Shown here: positions 16,670 through 24,843 of the stretch, piece after piece
Layout: every line of letters begins with the position of its first letter
Position numbering within the stretch: position 1 is the first letter of the stretch
Source: Elusimicrobiota bacterium
GTDB taxonomy: Bacteria > Elusimicrobiota > Elusimicrobia > UBA1565 > UBA9628
NCBI GenBank assembly: GCA_016218575.1
Contig: JACRDN010000011.1
Location: forward strand, 76,209 to 127,203
DNA length: 50,995 bases
Direction: 5' to 3'
The notes under the pieces: generated by a model
Seen by the model: the letters and a program-made list of their open reading frames with translations, nothing else
Databases searched by the model: none
What the model was told of the DNA's origin: nothing
Translations under genes and position numbers: made by a program

Positions 16670-17703
16670 TCAAAGCGATGGTCCTGGCGGCCGGGGCGGG
16701 CACGCGCCTGCGGCCGCTTACCTACGAGACCCCCAAGCCCATGGTCCCGGTGGTCAATCGGCCTGTCATCCACCATGTCTTCGACAATCTCCTGCGCCAC
16801 GGGGTCAAGGAGGTCATGGTCAACCTCTACGCCCACGCCGACCAGATCCGCGGCTACTGCGGGGACGGCTCGCGCTGGAGCCTGCAAGTCCATTACTCCA
16901 TGGAGCCCAAGCTCATGGGGACGGCCGGGGCGATCAAGAAGGTCGAGGGCTTCTTCTCGGACGGGCCCTTCTTCGTGCTCTCCGGGGACGGCATCTCGGA
17001 CATTGATCTCAACGACATGTTGCGCTTCCACAAGAAGCGCAAGGCCCTGGCCACCATGGCCTTGAAGCCCGTCGAGTCGCGCTTCGAGTACGGCGTGACC
17101 TTGGCCGAGTCCTCCGGACGCATCAAGGGCTTCCTGGAAAAGCCGCGCTGGAGCGACGTCTTCTCCAACAAGGTCAACACCGGCATATATCTCTTCGAGC
17201 CGGAGATTTTCCGCCACATCCCAAAAAACCGGCCCTATGACTTCGGACACGAGCTGTGGCCCAAACTCCTCAAGCTCAAGAAGCCGATTTACGCCTACGA
17301 GATGTCGGGCTACTGGTGCGACGTCGGCAACCTCGCCGAGTACCGCCGCTGCCAGGCGGACAGCCTCGAGGGCAAAAACCGCCTCAACATCCCTGGAACC
17401 GAGATCCGAAAGGGCGTGCGCGTCGAGGCCGGCTGCGACATTTCCCCCCAGGCCGTGCTCAAGGGACCCTGCCTTATCGGCAAGGGCTGCCGCATCGAGA
17501 GCGGCGCCCAGATCGGGCCGCACACCGTGGTCGGGGACCGGGCCTGCATTTCTTCTCAGGCCATTCTCAAAAATTGTATACTGTTCGATAACGTCACCGT
17601 TGGCAAGAACGTCCATCTCTCCAATTGCATTCTGGGGGCCCACGGGAACGTGAAAAGCGACATCACGGTTTACGAGGCCGCGGTCATCAACATCCGGCAG
17701 TAG
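16666..17703 (+). CDS. sugar-phosphate nucleotidyltransferase with beta-helix tail
   Basis: A 345-residue NTP transferase, the second in this operon and related to the first. Signature [13 protein letters not shown] starts at residue 7. [10 protein letters not shown] carries the metal-binding Asp, [20 protein letters not shown] is the sugar-binding region, and the [12 protein letters not shown] stretch ends the catalytic part. A left-handed beta-helix begins near residue 245. The ATG overlaps the mutase stop as ATGA. Two divergent paralogues around one mutase suggest two different NDP-sugars, or one catalytic and one regulatory subunit as in eukaryotic GMPPA/GMPPB (speculative). Confidence 0.85.
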   Translation: MIKAMVLAAGAGTRLRPLTYETPKPMVPVVNRPVIHHVFDNLLRHGVKEVMVNLYAHADQIRGYCGDGSRWSLQVHYSMEPKLMGTAGAIKKVEGFFSDGPFFVLSGDGISDIDLNDMLRFHKKRKALATMALKPVESRFEYGVTLAESSGRIKGFLEKPRWSDVFSNKVNTGIYLFEPEIFRHIPKNRPYDFGHELWPKLLKLKKPIYAYEMSGYWCDVGNLAEYRRCQADSLEGKNRLNIPGTEIRKGVRVEAGCDISPQAVLKGPCLIGKGCRIESGAQIGPHTVVGDRACISSQAILKNCILFDNVTVGKNVHLSNCILGAHGNVKSDITVYEAAVINIRQ

Positions 17704-17734
17704 AACCGAGTCGGCTCAACAGGAGGCGCTTATC

Positions 17735-18934
17735 ATGGAAAGAAAGGGCCGTTTCTTCTTCACCTCGGAGTCGGTCACCGAGGGGCATCCAGACAAGGTC
17801 TGCGACCAGATTTCGGACAGCGTTCTCGACGAGGTGCTCAGCAACGACCCCACCGGGCGCGTGGCCTGCGAAACCTTCGTCACCCGCGGCATGGTGATCG
17901 TGGGCGGGGAGATCACGACCACGACTTTCGTGGACATAGACCAGCTCGTGCGCCAAGTCATCAAGGACATCGGCTACGACCATCCCCGCTACGGCTTCGA
18001 CTCGTCCTCCTGCGCGGTCTTGAACGCCATCGGCCGCCAGTCCCCGGACATCGCGCAAGGCGTGGACACGGGAGGGGCCGGGGACCAGGGCCTCATGTTC
18101 GGTTACGCCTGCCGGGAGACCCCGGAGCTCATGCCCCTGCCCATCATGCTCGCTCACAAGCTCACCCGGCGCCTGGCGGAACTGCGCAAGAGCAAGGCCC
18201 TTGCCTATCTGGGCCCGGACGGCAAGTCCCAAGTGACCGTGGAGTACCTGGACGGCCGCCCTTTGCGGGTCGACACCGTGGTTCTCTCCACCCAGCACGG
18301 GGCGGAGATACTCGACCGCTCGGGCAACCAAATAACTGAAAAAGCGCGCGCCGAGCTCGTCGAGACCGTCATCCGCCCGGTTTTGGGCAAAAGGCTCATA
18401 GACGCCAAGACCCGTTTTTTCATCAACCCCACCGGCAAATTCGTCATCGGCGGGCCCGCCTCGGACACGGGCGTCACCGGCCGGAAGATCATAGTGGACA
18501 CTTACGGCGGCTACGCGCCGCACGGCGGAGGCGCCTTCTCCGGCAAGGACCCGACCAAGGTGGATCGCTCCGCCTGCTACATGGCCCGCTATATCGCGAA
18601 GAACGTAGTGGCCGCGGGCTTGGCCGAGAAATGCACGGTGCAGCTGGCCTATGCCATCGGCGTGGCCGAGCCCGTGGGAGTATACTTCGACACCCACGGC
18701 ACGGGCAACGCGGACGAGTCCAAGATCGAGGCCGCGGTGCGCCGCCATTTCCCGATGACCCCCAAGGGCATCATCGCGACCCTCAAGCTGCGCCGCCCGG
18801 TCTACCGCGCCACCGCGGCCTACGGGCACTTCGGCCCCGAGCAATTCGAGTGGGAGAAGACCGACAAGGCCGACCTGCTGCGCGAGGAGCTCCTGGGCGG
18901 CAAGCCCGCCAAGAAAACCCTGGCCTTGGCTTAA
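17735..18934 (+). CDS. metK: S-adenosylmethionine synthetase
   Basis: Methionine adenosyltransferase, 399 residues, near the usual length (about 385-400). It makes SAM from methionine and ATP in the cytosol as a tetramer. The N-terminal GHPDKVCDQ motif, the [15 protein letters not shown]-binding loop and the glycine-rich [17 protein letters not shown]-loop-like motif are all intact. A strong AGGAGG (17721-17726) lies eight bases before the ATG. The 31-bp gap from the previous operon is too short for a SAM riboswitch, so control is probably at the upstream promoter. SAM demand from two methyltransferases nearby is compatible with this, but metK is an essential housekeeping gene anyway. Confidence 0.97.
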   Translation: MERKGRFFFTSESVTEGHPDKVCDQISDSVLDEVLSNDPTGRVACETFVTRGMVIVGGEITTTTFVDIDQLVRQVIKDIGYDHPRYGFDSSSCAVLNAIGRQSPDIAQGVDTGGAGDQGLMFGYACRETPELMPLPIMLAHKLTRRLAELRKSKALAYLGPDGKSQVTVEYLDGRPLRVDTVVLSTQHGAEILDRSGNQITEKARAELVETVIRPVLGKRLIDAKTRFFINPTGKFVIGGPASDTGVTGRKIIVDTYGGYAPHGGGAFSGKDPTKVDRSACYMARYIAKNVVAAGLAEKCTVQLAYAIGVAEPVGVYFDTHGTGNADESKIEAAVRRHFPMTPKGIIATLKLRRPVYRATAAYGHFGPEQFEWEKTDKADLLREELLGGKPAKKTLALA

Positions 18935-18947
18935 AACGCCCTCGGCC

Positions 18948-19640
18948 ATGGGCAAGACCATCGCCGGCACCCGCGAGGCCGTAGCCCGTGTGTTTGACGG
19001 GGCGCGGATCATGACCGGGGGCTTCGGGCTTTGCGGCTTGCCCGAGAACCTGCTAGCGGCCCTGCGCGGGAAGGGAACCAAGAACCTCACCTTGATTTCC
19101 AACAACGCGGGCACCGACGAGCACGGGATAGGCCCCCTCATCAGGAACGGCCAGGTCCGCAGGATGATCATGTCCTACGGCGGGGAATGCAAGGCCTTCG
19201 AGGAGGCGGCACTCTCCGGCGCCATCGAGGTCGAGTGGGCTCCCCAGGGCACCCTGGCAGAGCGCATCCGGGCCGCGGGCGCTGGAATCGGCGGCTTCTA
19301 CACGCCCACCTCCTACGGGACTTCCGTCGCCGAGGGCAAGGAAACCCGCGTCATCAACGGCAGGAATTACGTTTTCGAGGCGCCCCTGTCGGCGGACTTC
19401 GCCTTCGTGAAGGCTTGGAAGGGCGACGCCATGGGCAACCTCGTCTATAGGAAAACGGCCCGAAATTTCAACCAGGCCATGGCCACGGCCGGCAAGGTCG
19501 TGGTCGCCGAGGTCGAGGAGCTGGTGGAGCCGGGCGCCCTCGACCCAGACTCGGTCCACACCCCGGGCATCTACGTGGACATGATCTTCCAGGGCTCGGG
19601 CTACGTCAAGCCCATCGAGAAGAGGACTGTCCATGGATAA
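18948..19640 (+). CDS. scoA: 3-oxoacid CoA-transferase subunit A
   Basis: Alpha subunit of a class I CoA-transferase, 230 residues. The glycine-rich start [12 protein letters not shown] binds CoA, and the later FYTPTSYGT and [15 protein letters not shown] stretches are typical of succinyl-CoA:acetoacetate transferase (SCOT/AtoD group). With the next gene it moves CoA between succinyl-CoA and acetoacetate or a similar acid, in ketone-body or short-chain-acid catabolism. It starts 13 bases after metK and overlaps subunit B by 8 bases. The exact acid pair is not certain. Confidence 0.9.
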   Translation: MGKTIAGTREAVARVFDGARIMTGGFGLCGLPENLLAALRGKGTKNLTLISNNAGTDEHGIGPLIRNGQVRRMIMSYGGECKAFEEAALSGAIEVEWAPQGTLAERIRAAGAGIGGFYTPTSYGTSVAEGKETRVINGRNYVFEAPLSADFAFVKAWKGDAMGNLVYRKTARNFNQAMATAGKVVVAEVEELVEPGALDPDSVHTPGIYVDMIFQGSGYVKPIEKRTVHG

Positions 19641-20286
19641 GCGGGTCGCAATAGCCAAGCAGGCGGCCCGGGAGCTCAAGGACGGGGACTACGTCAACCT
19701 CGGCATCGGCATTCCCACTCTAGTGCCCAACTACCTGCCCGCCGGAGTCCGCGTCACCTTGCACACCGAGAACGGCATGCTGGGTTACGGGCCCTACCCG
19801 CCCGCGGGGCAGGAAGACCCGGACCTCATCAACGCGGGCAAGGAGACCATCACCGAACTGCCAGGCTGCTCCTACTTCGGCTCGCACGATTCCTTCGCAA
19901 TGGTGCGCGGCGGGCACCTCGACGCCACCATCCTCGGGGCCATGGAAGTGGCCGAGAACGGGGACCTCGCCAACTGGATGATCCCCGGCAAGAAGGTCAA
20001 GGGCATGGGCGGGGCCATGGACATGGTGGCGGGCGCCAAAAAGGTAGTGGTCGCCATGGAGCACGCCACCAAGGACAACAAGCCCAAGATCCTGAAGCGC
20101 TGCACCTTGCCCCTCACCGGAAAGGGCGCGGTCCACGTCATCATCACGGAGCTCGCCATCTTCGACGTCACGCCAGAGGGCCTAGCCCTGCGCGAAATAG
20201 CCTCCGCAGTCTCCGTGGACGAGCTCCGCAAGCTCACCGAGCCTTCCTTCAAGGTCGCCGGCTCTTTAAAAACATTCCCTCAATAA
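19633..20286 (+). CDS. scoB: 3-oxoacid CoA-transferase subunit B
   Basis: Beta subunit, 217 residues, carrying the catalytic glutamate E46 in HTENGMLG, which forms the covalent glutamyl-CoA intermediate. [15 protein letters not shown] and [20 protein letters not shown] are family hallmarks. It is translationally coupled to subunit A. There is no obvious terminator after the stop; the next promoter starts within ten bases. Confidence 0.92.
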   Translation: MDKRVAIAKQAARELKDGDYVNLGIGIPTLVPNYLPAGVRVTLHTENGMLGYGPYPPAGQEDPDLINAGKETITELPGCSYFGSHDSFAMVRGGHLDATILGAMEVAENGDLANWMIPGKKVKGMGGAMDMVAGAKKVVVAMEHATKDNKPKILKRCTLPLTGKGAVHVIITELAIFDVTPEGLALREIASAVSVDELRKLTEPSFKVAGSLKTFPQ

Positions 20287-20290
20287 CGCC

Positions 20291-20318
20291 TTGCATTTTC
20301 CCCGCTGGCTGTTATACT
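20291..20318 (+). promoter_or_regulatory. sigma70-type promoter of the lipoprotein gene
   Basis: TTGCAT, a 16-base spacer, then TATACT with an upstream TGT (extended -10). The transcript would begin near 20325 and carry a strong AGGAGG-type ribosome site before the ATG at 20358. Confidence 0.6.
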
Positions 20319-20357
20319 ACGCCGGCTGTTCAGTTTCCACCAGGAAAGGAGGGTGCA

Positions 20358-20993
20358 ATGGAAAGTATTTTTAAAAAGCTCAGGCGCTTCGCCGCACCGG
20401 CCGCCATGCTCGCGATGGCGGCGCTGAGCGCAGGATGCCTCAACAACAAGATCGCGGTGCGCCAGGACGACGCACAATTCGCGGAGCATTCCGACCGGCT
20501 CGCGCTCGGGGTGGGCTTGTACCTGGACGAAGAGACGCGGAACTGGGTCCATACCTACAAGAAGATGGGCGTCACCTACAATTTCGCCTTGGGACAGGCC
20601 CTGGAGGCCAGCGCTCCGCAGGCCCTGGCGAAATCGTTCAAGCAGGTGGAAGTGCTGGCCAGCCCCGATGGGGCCGCCGGCTCCGAGCGAATAGTCGCCA
20701 TCAGATTCGGGCCCGCCACCAACTGGGATTTCGGGCCCGTGGTCATGGCCGCCAACCGCGCCACGGTGGAGCTTCTGTGCGAGGTGCGGGATGGGAAAGG
20801 CAAAACATTATGGAGCGGCTCGGCCGTCGGCCAAGTGGAGAAAACCGCGGGAAAGGCCGCCTACCTGCCCGGCTTCAACAATTCTTGGCTCAACAAAGCC
20901 TACGGCCGTATTTTTAACGAGGCCTTGAGCACCGCCCTGGAGAATCTCAATAACGCATTACTTAAGGAGAGGCGAACTCTGGCAAAAAGGTAA
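20358..20993 (+). CDS. hypothetical lipoprotein
   Basis: A 211-residue lipoprotein with a basic start, a hydrophobic core and a lipobox LSAGC (cleavage before C27). The mature part contains a region that looks like a strand-rich domain (MGVTYNFALGQALEAS, then RATVELLCEVRDGKGKTLWSG). This resembles the LptE/DUF4136-like outer-membrane lipoproteins only loosely, and I do not assign a family. It has its own promoter and a strong ribosome site. It precedes the operator-controlled operon by one base between its stop and the first operator. Confidence 0.75.
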   Translation: MESIFKKLRRFAAPAAMLAMAALSAGCLNNKIAVRQDDAQFAEHSDRLALGVGLYLDEETRNWVHTYKKMGVTYNFALGQALEASAPQALAKSFKQVEVLASPDGAAGSERIVAIRFGPATNWDFGPVVMAANRATVELLCEVRDGKGKTLWSGSAVGQVEKTAGKAAYLPGFNNSWLNKAYGRIFNEALSTALENLNNALLKERRTLAKR

Positions 20994-20994
20994 A

Positions 20995-21010
20995 TTACCG
21001 GGATTCCCGG
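20995..21010. promoter_or_regulatory. upstream operator copy
   Basis: TTACCGGGATTCCCGG, a copy of the palindrome at 21022 lacking its last three bases. It lies just upstream of the -35 box. Centre-to-centre spacing to the second copy is 27 bp. Confidence 0.75.
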
Positions 21011-21014
21011 CATA

Positions 21015-21043
21015 TTGACAATTACCGGGATTCCCGGTAAAAT
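21015..21043 (+). promoter_or_regulatory. consensus promoter with an operator filling the spacer
   Basis: TTGACA (21015-21020), exactly 17 bases, then TAAAAT (21038-21043). This is the best sigma70 promoter in the window. The start site would fall near the GTG at 21049, so the message would be leaderless or nearly so. Confidence 0.85.
21022..21040. promoter_or_regulatory. perfect 19-bp palindromic operator
   Basis: TTACCGGGATTCCCGGTAA is symmetric about one central T. It covers the promoter spacer and the first half of the -10 box, the classic place for a repressor to block RNA polymerase. The regulator that binds it is not identifiable here. Confidence 0.8.
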
Positions 21044-21048
21044 ATGAC

Positions 21049-22017
21049 GTGCATCTCCACTTACCCAATAGCGCCTTTTTAGGCAATATTGACCCTTTTC
21101 TGCGCGGCTTCGCTCCCTCCGAGCCCAACTTTTTAGAGATAACGGCGAACAATAAATGGATTTCAGTGCATCCAGCCGTTCTCTGCATGATCGCGGCGCT
21201 GGGAATGACGGTCAAGCCTGAAAATATCCGCTGCGAGAAACTCGAGGCAAGGTCAAGGCATTATTTGCTGCGGATGGGCCTTTTCAAGCTGCTGAATCTG
21301 CCTTCCGACATGAGCATCACCGAGCACGAACCCGCCGGCAGGTTCATACCCCTCGCCCAAATACGGACATCCGCCGAGCTCTCCAGGTTCATCGCCGAAA
21401 TGACTCCCATGCTGCATCTGGAAGCGGAGCCGGAACAGGCCAAGACGCTCGGGTATATTGTGAGCGAGCTGGCGCGCAACGTCCTCGAGCACGCGGCGGC
21501 CGAAAGCGGGGCCATCCTCTGCGCGCAGTATTACAAGAAGAGCAACGCCATCCGCATAGGAATCGCGGACACTGGCCTCGGAATGAAGGCCACCATAAGC
21601 CAGTCGTATTCCGTTCAAAATGATCTGCAGGCCATACAACTCGGCCTCATGCCCGGAATCACCGGAACCACCCGGAGGGAAGGCGGCACCGAGCAAAACG
21701 CCGGAGCCGGCTTGTTTTTCATCAAGTCAATCGCCAGCGTCAACCGCGATTTTTTCGTCATCTATAGCGGCAACGGCTTCTATAAACTGCTCAAGAAATC
21801 TTCCCTGAAAAGAATGCATCTCAACGCCGATCCATTCGAGGATCGGCATTCCAAAAGCGGCGGTTTCCCGTTCTGGCGGGGCACGATCGTCGGCATAGAC
21901 ATCACCCTCCACCAAACCAAGGAGTTTTCGCTTCTGCTCGACGCGATCCGCCAGACCTATACCGAGGCCGTCCGAGACAGGAGAAAAGCCCGCCTCAAGA
22001 GGCCCCGTTTCATATGA
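21049..22017 (+). CDS. GHKL-type ATP-binding protein paired with a STAS-like protein
   Basis: A 322-residue protein with a central HATPase fold. The N box is ELARNVLEHA (E140, N144), the G1 box is ADTGLGM (D174, G176, G178) and the G2 box is NAGAGLFFIKS (about 217-227). There is no histidine-kinase dimerisation domain and no TM. The first 120 residues form an undefined domain. Such ATPases commonly sit beside DUF4325 STAS-like proteins, as here (ATGA overlap), resembling anti-sigma kinase and antagonist pairs (SpoIIAB/SpoIIAA style; inference). The GTG start lies six bases after the -10 box. The operon is headed by a strong, operator-covered promoter. Confidence 0.82.
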   Translation: MHLHLPNSAFLGNIDPFLRGFAPSEPNFLEITANNKWISVHPAVLCMIAALGMTVKPENIRCEKLEARSRHYLLRMGLFKLLNLPSDMSITEHEPAGRFIPLAQIRTSAELSRFIAEMTPMLHLEAEPEQAKTLGYIVSELARNVLEHAAAESGAILCAQYYKKSNAIRIGIADTGLGMKATISQSYSVQNDLQAIQLGLMPGITGTTRREGGTEQNAGAGLFFIKSIASVNRDFFVIYSGNGFYKLLKKSSLKRMHLNADPFEDRHSKSGGFPFWRGTIVGIDITLHQTKEFSLLLDAIRQTYTEAVRDRRKARLKRPRFI

Positions 22018-22307
22018 AGGAAATCTCTATTTTTGAAAAAGCCGGAAGTTTCGCCGAAAACAAGGACATCGCCCGGAACGTGCGGACTCGAGAAATCACC
22101 CCCGCCCTGGAAAGGGACGAGGAGGTCATCCTTAACTTCGCGGGGGTCGAGGCCGCCACCCAGTCGTTTGTTCACGCGCTCATCGCGGATGTCCTAAGAA
22201 GCCACGGTCCCGCCGCCCTCGACCGTATCGCCTTCAAGTCCTGCAATGATACAATCAAGAAAATCATCGGCATCGTGGCCGAGTACATGCAGGAGGGACT
22301 GGAATGA
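22014..22307 (+). CDS. STAS-like protein (DUF4325)
   Basis: A 97-residue protein with the STAS-like DUF4325 pattern: an opening strand and helix, RNVRTREITPALERDEEVILNF, then GVEAATQSFVHALIADV, which holds the position of the phosphorylated Ser/Thr of true STAS antagonists. This makes it a plausible phospho-acceptor partner of the ATPase encoded just upstream. It overlaps both neighbours by ATGA. No experiment on this family is known to me that fixes its role. Confidence 0.8.
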   Translation: MKEISIFEKAGSFAENKDIARNVRTREITPALERDEEVILNFAGVEAATQSFVHALIADVLRSHGPAALDRIAFKSCNDTIKKIIGIVAEYMQEGLE

Positions 22308-23350
22308 GCAAAGCCGAAGCCTACGCCGCCTTGAGCGCGGCCTCAGGCCTGGAGCCTTACACCATCGAGCGCCGCGATCCTGGAGAGGAGGATGTGCGCA
22401 TTGAAATCCTCTACTGCGGGATCTGCCACACCGACATCCATCAGGCCAAAAACGAGTGGGGAGGCTCGGTCTATCCCCTGGTTCCCGGGCATGAGATCCT
22501 GGGCAAGGTCAGCCAAGTCGGCAAGAAGGTTTCCAAGTTCAAGCCCGGGAATCTCGCCGGGGTCGGCTGCATGGTCGACTCCTGCCGAAAATGCGGCAAT
22601 TGCCGGCAGGGCCTCGAACAGCACTGCGAGGCGGGCCCCTCCTTCACCTACAACAGCTTGGAGCAGGACGGCGCCACCCGCACTTACGGCGGTTACTCCT
22701 CCCACATAATGGTCAAGCAGGACTTCGCCTTCAAGATCCCGTTCAAGTCCGGCTTGGAGCGGGTAGCACCCCTGCTCTGCGCGGGAATCACTTTGTATTC
22801 CCCTTTGCGCAGGTGGAACGCCGGGCAGGGCCGAAGGGTCGCGATCATGGGGTTGGGAGGGCTCGGGCACGTGGGCGTCAAGCTCGCCGCGGCCATGGGC
22901 GCCGAGGTGACGGTGCTGAGCTCCTCCAAGGCCAAGGAGGCCGACGCCAAGCGTTTGGGCGCGCATGATTTCGCCGTGACAGCACTGGCCGCGGCGGCCG
23001 GACAATTGACCGGGCGCTTCGACCTCATCATCGACACGATCTCGGCCGACCATGACGTGGCGGCGGCCCTGGGTTTTCTCAAGACGGCGGGCACTTTGGT
23101 GATGGTGGGAGCACCCCCCAACCCCCTGGCCGTCCCGGCTTTCTCCCTCATCGGAGGCAGGAAAAACGTCTCCGGCTCGGTCATCGGGGGACTCGCGGAA
23201 ACCCAGGAGATGCTGGATTTTTGCGCCGAGCACGGAGTCCTGGCCGACGTCGAGGTGATCTCTCTGAAGGAGGTCAACCAGGCCTACGAGCGCATGCTCA
23301 AAAACGACGTGCGCTACCGCTTCTCCATAGACATGAGCCGGAACTTTTGA
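22304..23350 (+). CDS. zinc-dependent alcohol dehydrogenase (CAD/YahK-like)
   Basis: A 348-residue MDR oxidoreductase. Catalytic zinc ligands are C41 (YCGICHTD) and H63/E64 (PGHE). The structural zinc cysteines are C94, C97, C100 and C108. The Rossmann nucleotide loop GLGGLGHVGVK (about 184-194) is intact; the residues after it (VTVLSSSKAKE) suggest NADPH. It reduces aldehydes to alcohols or the reverse, in the cinnamyl alcohol dehydrogenase/YahK group. It is odd to find it overlapped by a STAS-like gene upstream and nine bases from a sigma-factor gene downstream; perhaps it is a detoxification output of the regulatory operon. Confidence 0.9.
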   Translation: MSKAEAYAALSAASGLEPYTIERRDPGEEDVRIEILYCGICHTDIHQAKNEWGGSVYPLVPGHEILGKVSQVGKKVSKFKPGNLAGVGCMVDSCRKCGNCRQGLEQHCEAGPSFTYNSLEQDGATRTYGGYSSHIMVKQDFAFKIPFKSGLERVAPLLCAGITLYSPLRRWNAGQGRRVAIMGLGGLGHVGVKLAAAMGAEVTVLSSSKAKEADAKRLGAHDFAVTALAAAAGQLTGRFDLIIDTISADHDVAAALGFLKTAGTLVMVGAPPNPLAVPAFSLIGGRKNVSGSVIGGLAETQEMLDFCAEHGVLADVEVISLKEVNQAYERMLKNDVRYRFSIDMSRNF

Positions 23351-23359
23351 GCCGCCCCG

Positions 23360-23902
23360 GTGTCGAATAGCGTGTCGGAGCGGGAATTCTTGGAGCGGCA
23401 CTCGGGCCTGGTTTATAACCTTGCCCTGCGCCTGACCGGGAACCCCTCCGACGCCGAGGACCTGGCCCAAGACGCCCTGCTGCGGGCATTGAAAGGGCTG
23501 GGAACTTTCAGGGGAGAATGCGCCGCCTCGACCTGGGCCTATCGGATCACGGTCAACGCCTGGAAAAACCGAGTGCGCTCGGAGAAGAGGCGCGGGTTCT
23601 GGAAAATGCTGCCGATTAGCCTATTCACGCAAGAGGACCGGGAAAACGGCCTGGCGTTGAAGTCGCCAGAGCCTGCCCCGGACGCGGCTCTCGAGGCCGG
23701 GGAAAGGGAAAGCCTGGTCCAGAAGGCCCTCATGGAGCTCGATGAGGAAAGCCGGGCCATTTTGGTCCTGCGCGAGATCCAGGGGCAGTCCTACCAAGAC
23801 ATCGCCCGGGCGCTGGAGATCCCGGAGGGGACCGTGAAATCCAGGCTATGGCGGGCGCGCCTGGCCTTGAAGGAAAGTCTGCGTGCCCAAGCTCCACTTT
23901 AA
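23360..23902 (+). CDS. ECF-family RNA polymerase sigma factor
   Basis: A 180-residue extracytoplasmic-function sigma factor (RpoE-like). Region 2 spans about residues 8-75 with SDAEDLAQDALLRAL, and region 4 spans about 125-175 with SYQDIARALEIPEGTVKSRL, the helix-turn-helix that reads the -35. It starts at GTG, nine bases after the dehydrogenase stop; a second GTG four codons on is possible. The stop and the anti-sigma start overlap as TAATG, so the two are translated in a coupled way, as is typical for such pairs. Confidence 0.92.
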   Translation: MSNSVSEREFLERHSGLVYNLALRLTGNPSDAEDLAQDALLRALKGLGTFRGECAASTWAYRITVNAWKNRVRSEKRRGFWKMLPISLFTQEDRENGLALKSPEPAPDAALEAGERESLVQKALMELDEESRAILVLREIQGQSYQDIARALEIPEGTVKSRLWRARLALKESLRAQAPL

Positions 23903-24843
23903 TGGAACATCTCAAAGAGCAGATTTCGCAGTACTACGATGGCGAGCTCCCGGAAGGAGATCGACGCGCCGCCGAAGCCCATCTATCCGCGTGTCCTCAA
24001 TGCCGCGCCGAGCTCGCCCATTTCAAGGAGCTGTCGAGCGCCCTTAAAAGCCTTCCTCAAAAGCCGCTACCCCCGGGTTTCCATGAACACCTGGCCAGAC
24101 GACTCAAGAGCGAGCCCGCCCCCCCGGCTCCGGGCTCCCGCCTCTTGCCGCCTTCGCTGCGCTTGCCGGCCTACGCCCTGAGCGGCCTCATAACGGCGAG
24201 CTTCCTTTACAATCAATGGCGTGGTCCCGGTCCGGCGCAGCTCCCCGCGGCCGAGCCCTTGGCCCGGGCCAGGGGCTCGGCCCTCATTGAGGAGCCTCCG
24301 CGCGCCGCGCAAGCCTCTCCCGCCGCCGCGGCCCCCGGGCCCTACACCAACGAGGATTTGCAGAGGGACCTGGAGCTCCAGAAAAAACGGATGGGGATCC
24401 GCGCCATCGCCCCTCCCAGGGATGCCACGGTCGAGGCCCTGCCCGTGGGCTTAGAGGAGGTCCAACACCGACCGGCCTACATCGAAGGAGAGGTCCCGTC
24501 TCTATTGACTCCCGCTCAGCCTTCGGCCCCGGAGCCCTTGAGACCGCCCCTGGGCAAGGTCCTGGGCTCGGAAGGAGAAAGGGCGGAGTTTTGGAGGCTG
24601 GCGCGGCTCAAGGCGACGCCGCCCTTCGTGGACTATTCCCAGAGCCTTTTGGCCGTTCTGGTCGGCCAAGATCCCCGGTCCCGCGTTGAAATAGCGGGAG
24701 TCGAGCGAGCCGCCGAGGCCGTCGTGATCCAGTACCGTCAATTCCGCCAGCTGAGCAAGGTCCCCGGCGGGGCTGATCTCTCGGTGGAATGGCGGGTCCT
24801 GCCGAAATCCGGCCTTCCCGTCGTGTTCGAGGAAGTGCGTTAA
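23902..24843 (+). CDS. zinc-finger anti-sigma factor with PrcB-like C-terminal domain
   Basis: A 313-residue protein. The N-terminus carries the ZAS motif with H27, C31 and C34 (AEAHLSACPQCRAEL), which holds the sigma factor. One TM near residues 93-108 crosses the inner membrane. A proline/alanine-rich periplasmic linker follows, then a C-terminal domain (about 225-313) with VDYSQSLLAVLVGQDPRSRV, a pattern recalling PrcB_C. That tail may be the stress-sensing part. I start at the ATG overlapping the sigma stop; longer frames overlap the sigma gene. The gene end overlaps the convergent membrane-protein gene by four bases. Confidence 0.85.
   Translation: MEHLKEQISQYYDGELPEGDRRAAEAHLSACPQCRAELAHFKELSSALKSLPQKPLPPGFHEHLARRLKSEPAPPAPGSRLLPPSLRLPAYALSGLITASFLYNQWRGPGPAQLPAAEPLARARGSALIEEPPRAAQASPAAAAPGPYTNEDLQRDLELQKKRMGIRAIAPPRDATVEALPVGLEEVQHRPAYIEGEVPSLLTPAQPSAPEPLRPPLGKVLGSEGERAEFWRLARLKATPPFVDYSQSLLAVLVGQDPRSRVEIAGVERAAEAVVIQYRQFRQLSKVPGGADLSVEWRVLPKSGLPVVFEEVR

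Noticed and set aside
16255-17643. A 462-codon minus-strand open frame opposite the second nucleotidyltransferase
   Set aside because: Antisense shadow; the plus strand carries the NTP-transferase signature.
17704-17734. SAM riboswitch before metK
   Set aside because: The gap is only 31 bases and holds just a ribosome site.
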